Below, one piece after another: positions 20,035 to 20,784 of a stretch of DNA of 20,784 nucleotides. The notes under the pieces were generated by a model that was not told the origin of the DNA, did not search any database, and saw only the letters and a program-made list of their open reading frames with translations. The DNA is from Laetiporus sulphureus 93-53 (lineage: Eukaryota > Basidiomycota > Agaricomycetes > Polyporales > Laetiporaceae), in NCBI RefSeq assembly GCF_001632365.1, contig NW_024468611.1, forward strand, positions 1 to 20,784. Direction: 5' to 3'. Both the position numbers and the translations under genes were made by a program. How positions within the stretch are numbered: the stretch's first letter is position 1; each line of letters starts with the position of its first letter.

Positions 20035-20712
20035 GTGTCTAACACTGGTAGCCGCACATTTTCACCCAGAGATATATCCGCCCAGGGCAGGGCTTTTTCC
20101 ACACCACTTCCCTCATACCATTTCACTTCACCTCTATCACCTAAGCCGCTTCCTTCCTTCAAAAGGAACAGCGCTGCACTGACTGGTAAGGCACCTCAAG
20201 TACACAATGAAATCGTTCTGCCCAACGGACGATACCACCCATACCATCCTCACCCTAACCGCACTCGTCGTCTAACGGCAAGCAACCTACTTCGTGCTAA
20301 GCCCGACGATTACCGCTCCGACCTACAAAAGCTACGCTCTAAGGTCAGCTCGTGGGCCGAAGCAATTCCAAGAGATGCACCTGACCCATCCGTTCCCATT
20401 TACAAACCTTATTGATGGTCTAATGACGACGCCACTGCCGTCCTCGCCTTCGCACTCTCTCAGGACTATCATCCTCGTGGGATTCACGAGAATCCCAAAG
20501 GCACACTCCCTGATAACATTGTGCTGACTGTATACGCTACTATTCAGCGTTATAAAGTCTTGCAGCAGCCTCACATCGCGGCCAAGTTCACGGAGAAACA
20601 GATCCAGTGTCACGATCGCATTCTGTGACATCTAGGAGCCTTGAACGAGAGGATTGGACGAGGTGATGACTTGTTACGGTTTCAGCGCTTCATGGTCACG
20701 TGACAGTTTACG
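20035..20712 (+). pseudogene. Gag-like first ORF of the LTR element, broken
   Basis: A frame begins 19 nt after the primer-binding site. Its natural first codon reads GTG (20035) where an ATG is expected, suggesting a lost start. It encodes a Pro/Ser/Arg-rich N-terminal region and then a helical region (DDYRSDLQKLRSKVSSWAEA), stops at TGA 20413-20415, continues in the same frame (DDATAVLAFALSQDYHPRGI, then TVYATIQRYKVLQQPHIAAK) to a second TGA at 20626-20628, and fades near 20710. Position directly after the PBS and basic, disordered composition suit Gag, the structural protein of the particle. No zinc knuckle or enzyme domain is reached before the window ends. No family match is claimed beyond position. 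Confidence 0.5.
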
Positions 20713-20784
20713 TTGCATGTGACACTTACTATTTATGGTTCATAGGTCTTGTGGACATATTCTAGGGTTAGCAGTTTTCGTTTT

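Noticed and set aside
20694..20705. GTCACGTGACA as the start of another nested LTR
   Set aside because: The sequence after it does not resemble the LTR at 19495 and the window ends before a boundary could be tested.
1..20784. tRNA genes or CRISPR-like arrays
   Set aside because: No GTTCRANYC-type T-arm in a suitable cloverleaf and no regularly spaced direct repeats were found by eye.

Overview
The window looks like nuclear DNA of a mushroom-forming basidiomycete (Agaricomycetes). The signs are very dense GT-AG introns of about 47-79 nt (15 to 19 per gene in three of the genes), micro-exons, a fungal seven-helix DUF6534 membrane protein, an FAD-dependent GMC oxidoreductase, a 14-helix-type MFS transporter, and several generations of decayed LTR retroelements. 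No bacterial signals, tRNA, rRNA or CRISPR array was seen. Single reading frames are misleading here; most genes below were recovered by joining exons by hand, checking phase and family motifs at each junction.

Layout. 1-265: the right part of an LTR. 266-about 5560: plus-strand sequence with many short protein-like blocks broken by frameshifts and stops (family not recognised), plus one apparently intact small gene, a three-exon RING-finger protein (4208-4816). 5560-6933: no clear gene, but a good TATA box, an inverted repeat and a 46-codon ORF. 6934-8946 (+): an apparently intact DUF6534 gene with 20 exons, five of them 10-18 nt long. 8947-9789: nothing recognised. 9790-12415 (-): GMC oxidoreductase, complete in its 16 exons except for one in-frame TGA at codon 107. 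12416-14125: intergenic. 14126-15085 (+): intact metallo-beta-lactamase-fold hydrolase. 15503-17528 (-): MFS transporter with a one-base frameshift in exon 1 and a second phase problem at one splice junction. 17529-18734: intergenic. 18735-19420: AT-rich, stop-riddled Ty3/Gypsy reverse transcriptase. 19495-20784: the left end of a second LTR retroelement, whose primer-binding site is complementary to the predicted start of its own transcript, followed by a broken gag-like frame.

How it may fit together. The GMC oxidoreductase, hydrolase and MFS transporter could have formed a small oxidation/hydrolysis/export cluster. Oxidoreductase and transporter now carry disabling lesions while the hydrolase between them is open, so the locus looks like one losing its function at the edge of a transposon-rich area. 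The substrate cannot be read from the sequence. The most distinctive signals are the self-priming LTR arrangement and the extreme exon fragmentation of the DUF6534 gene.
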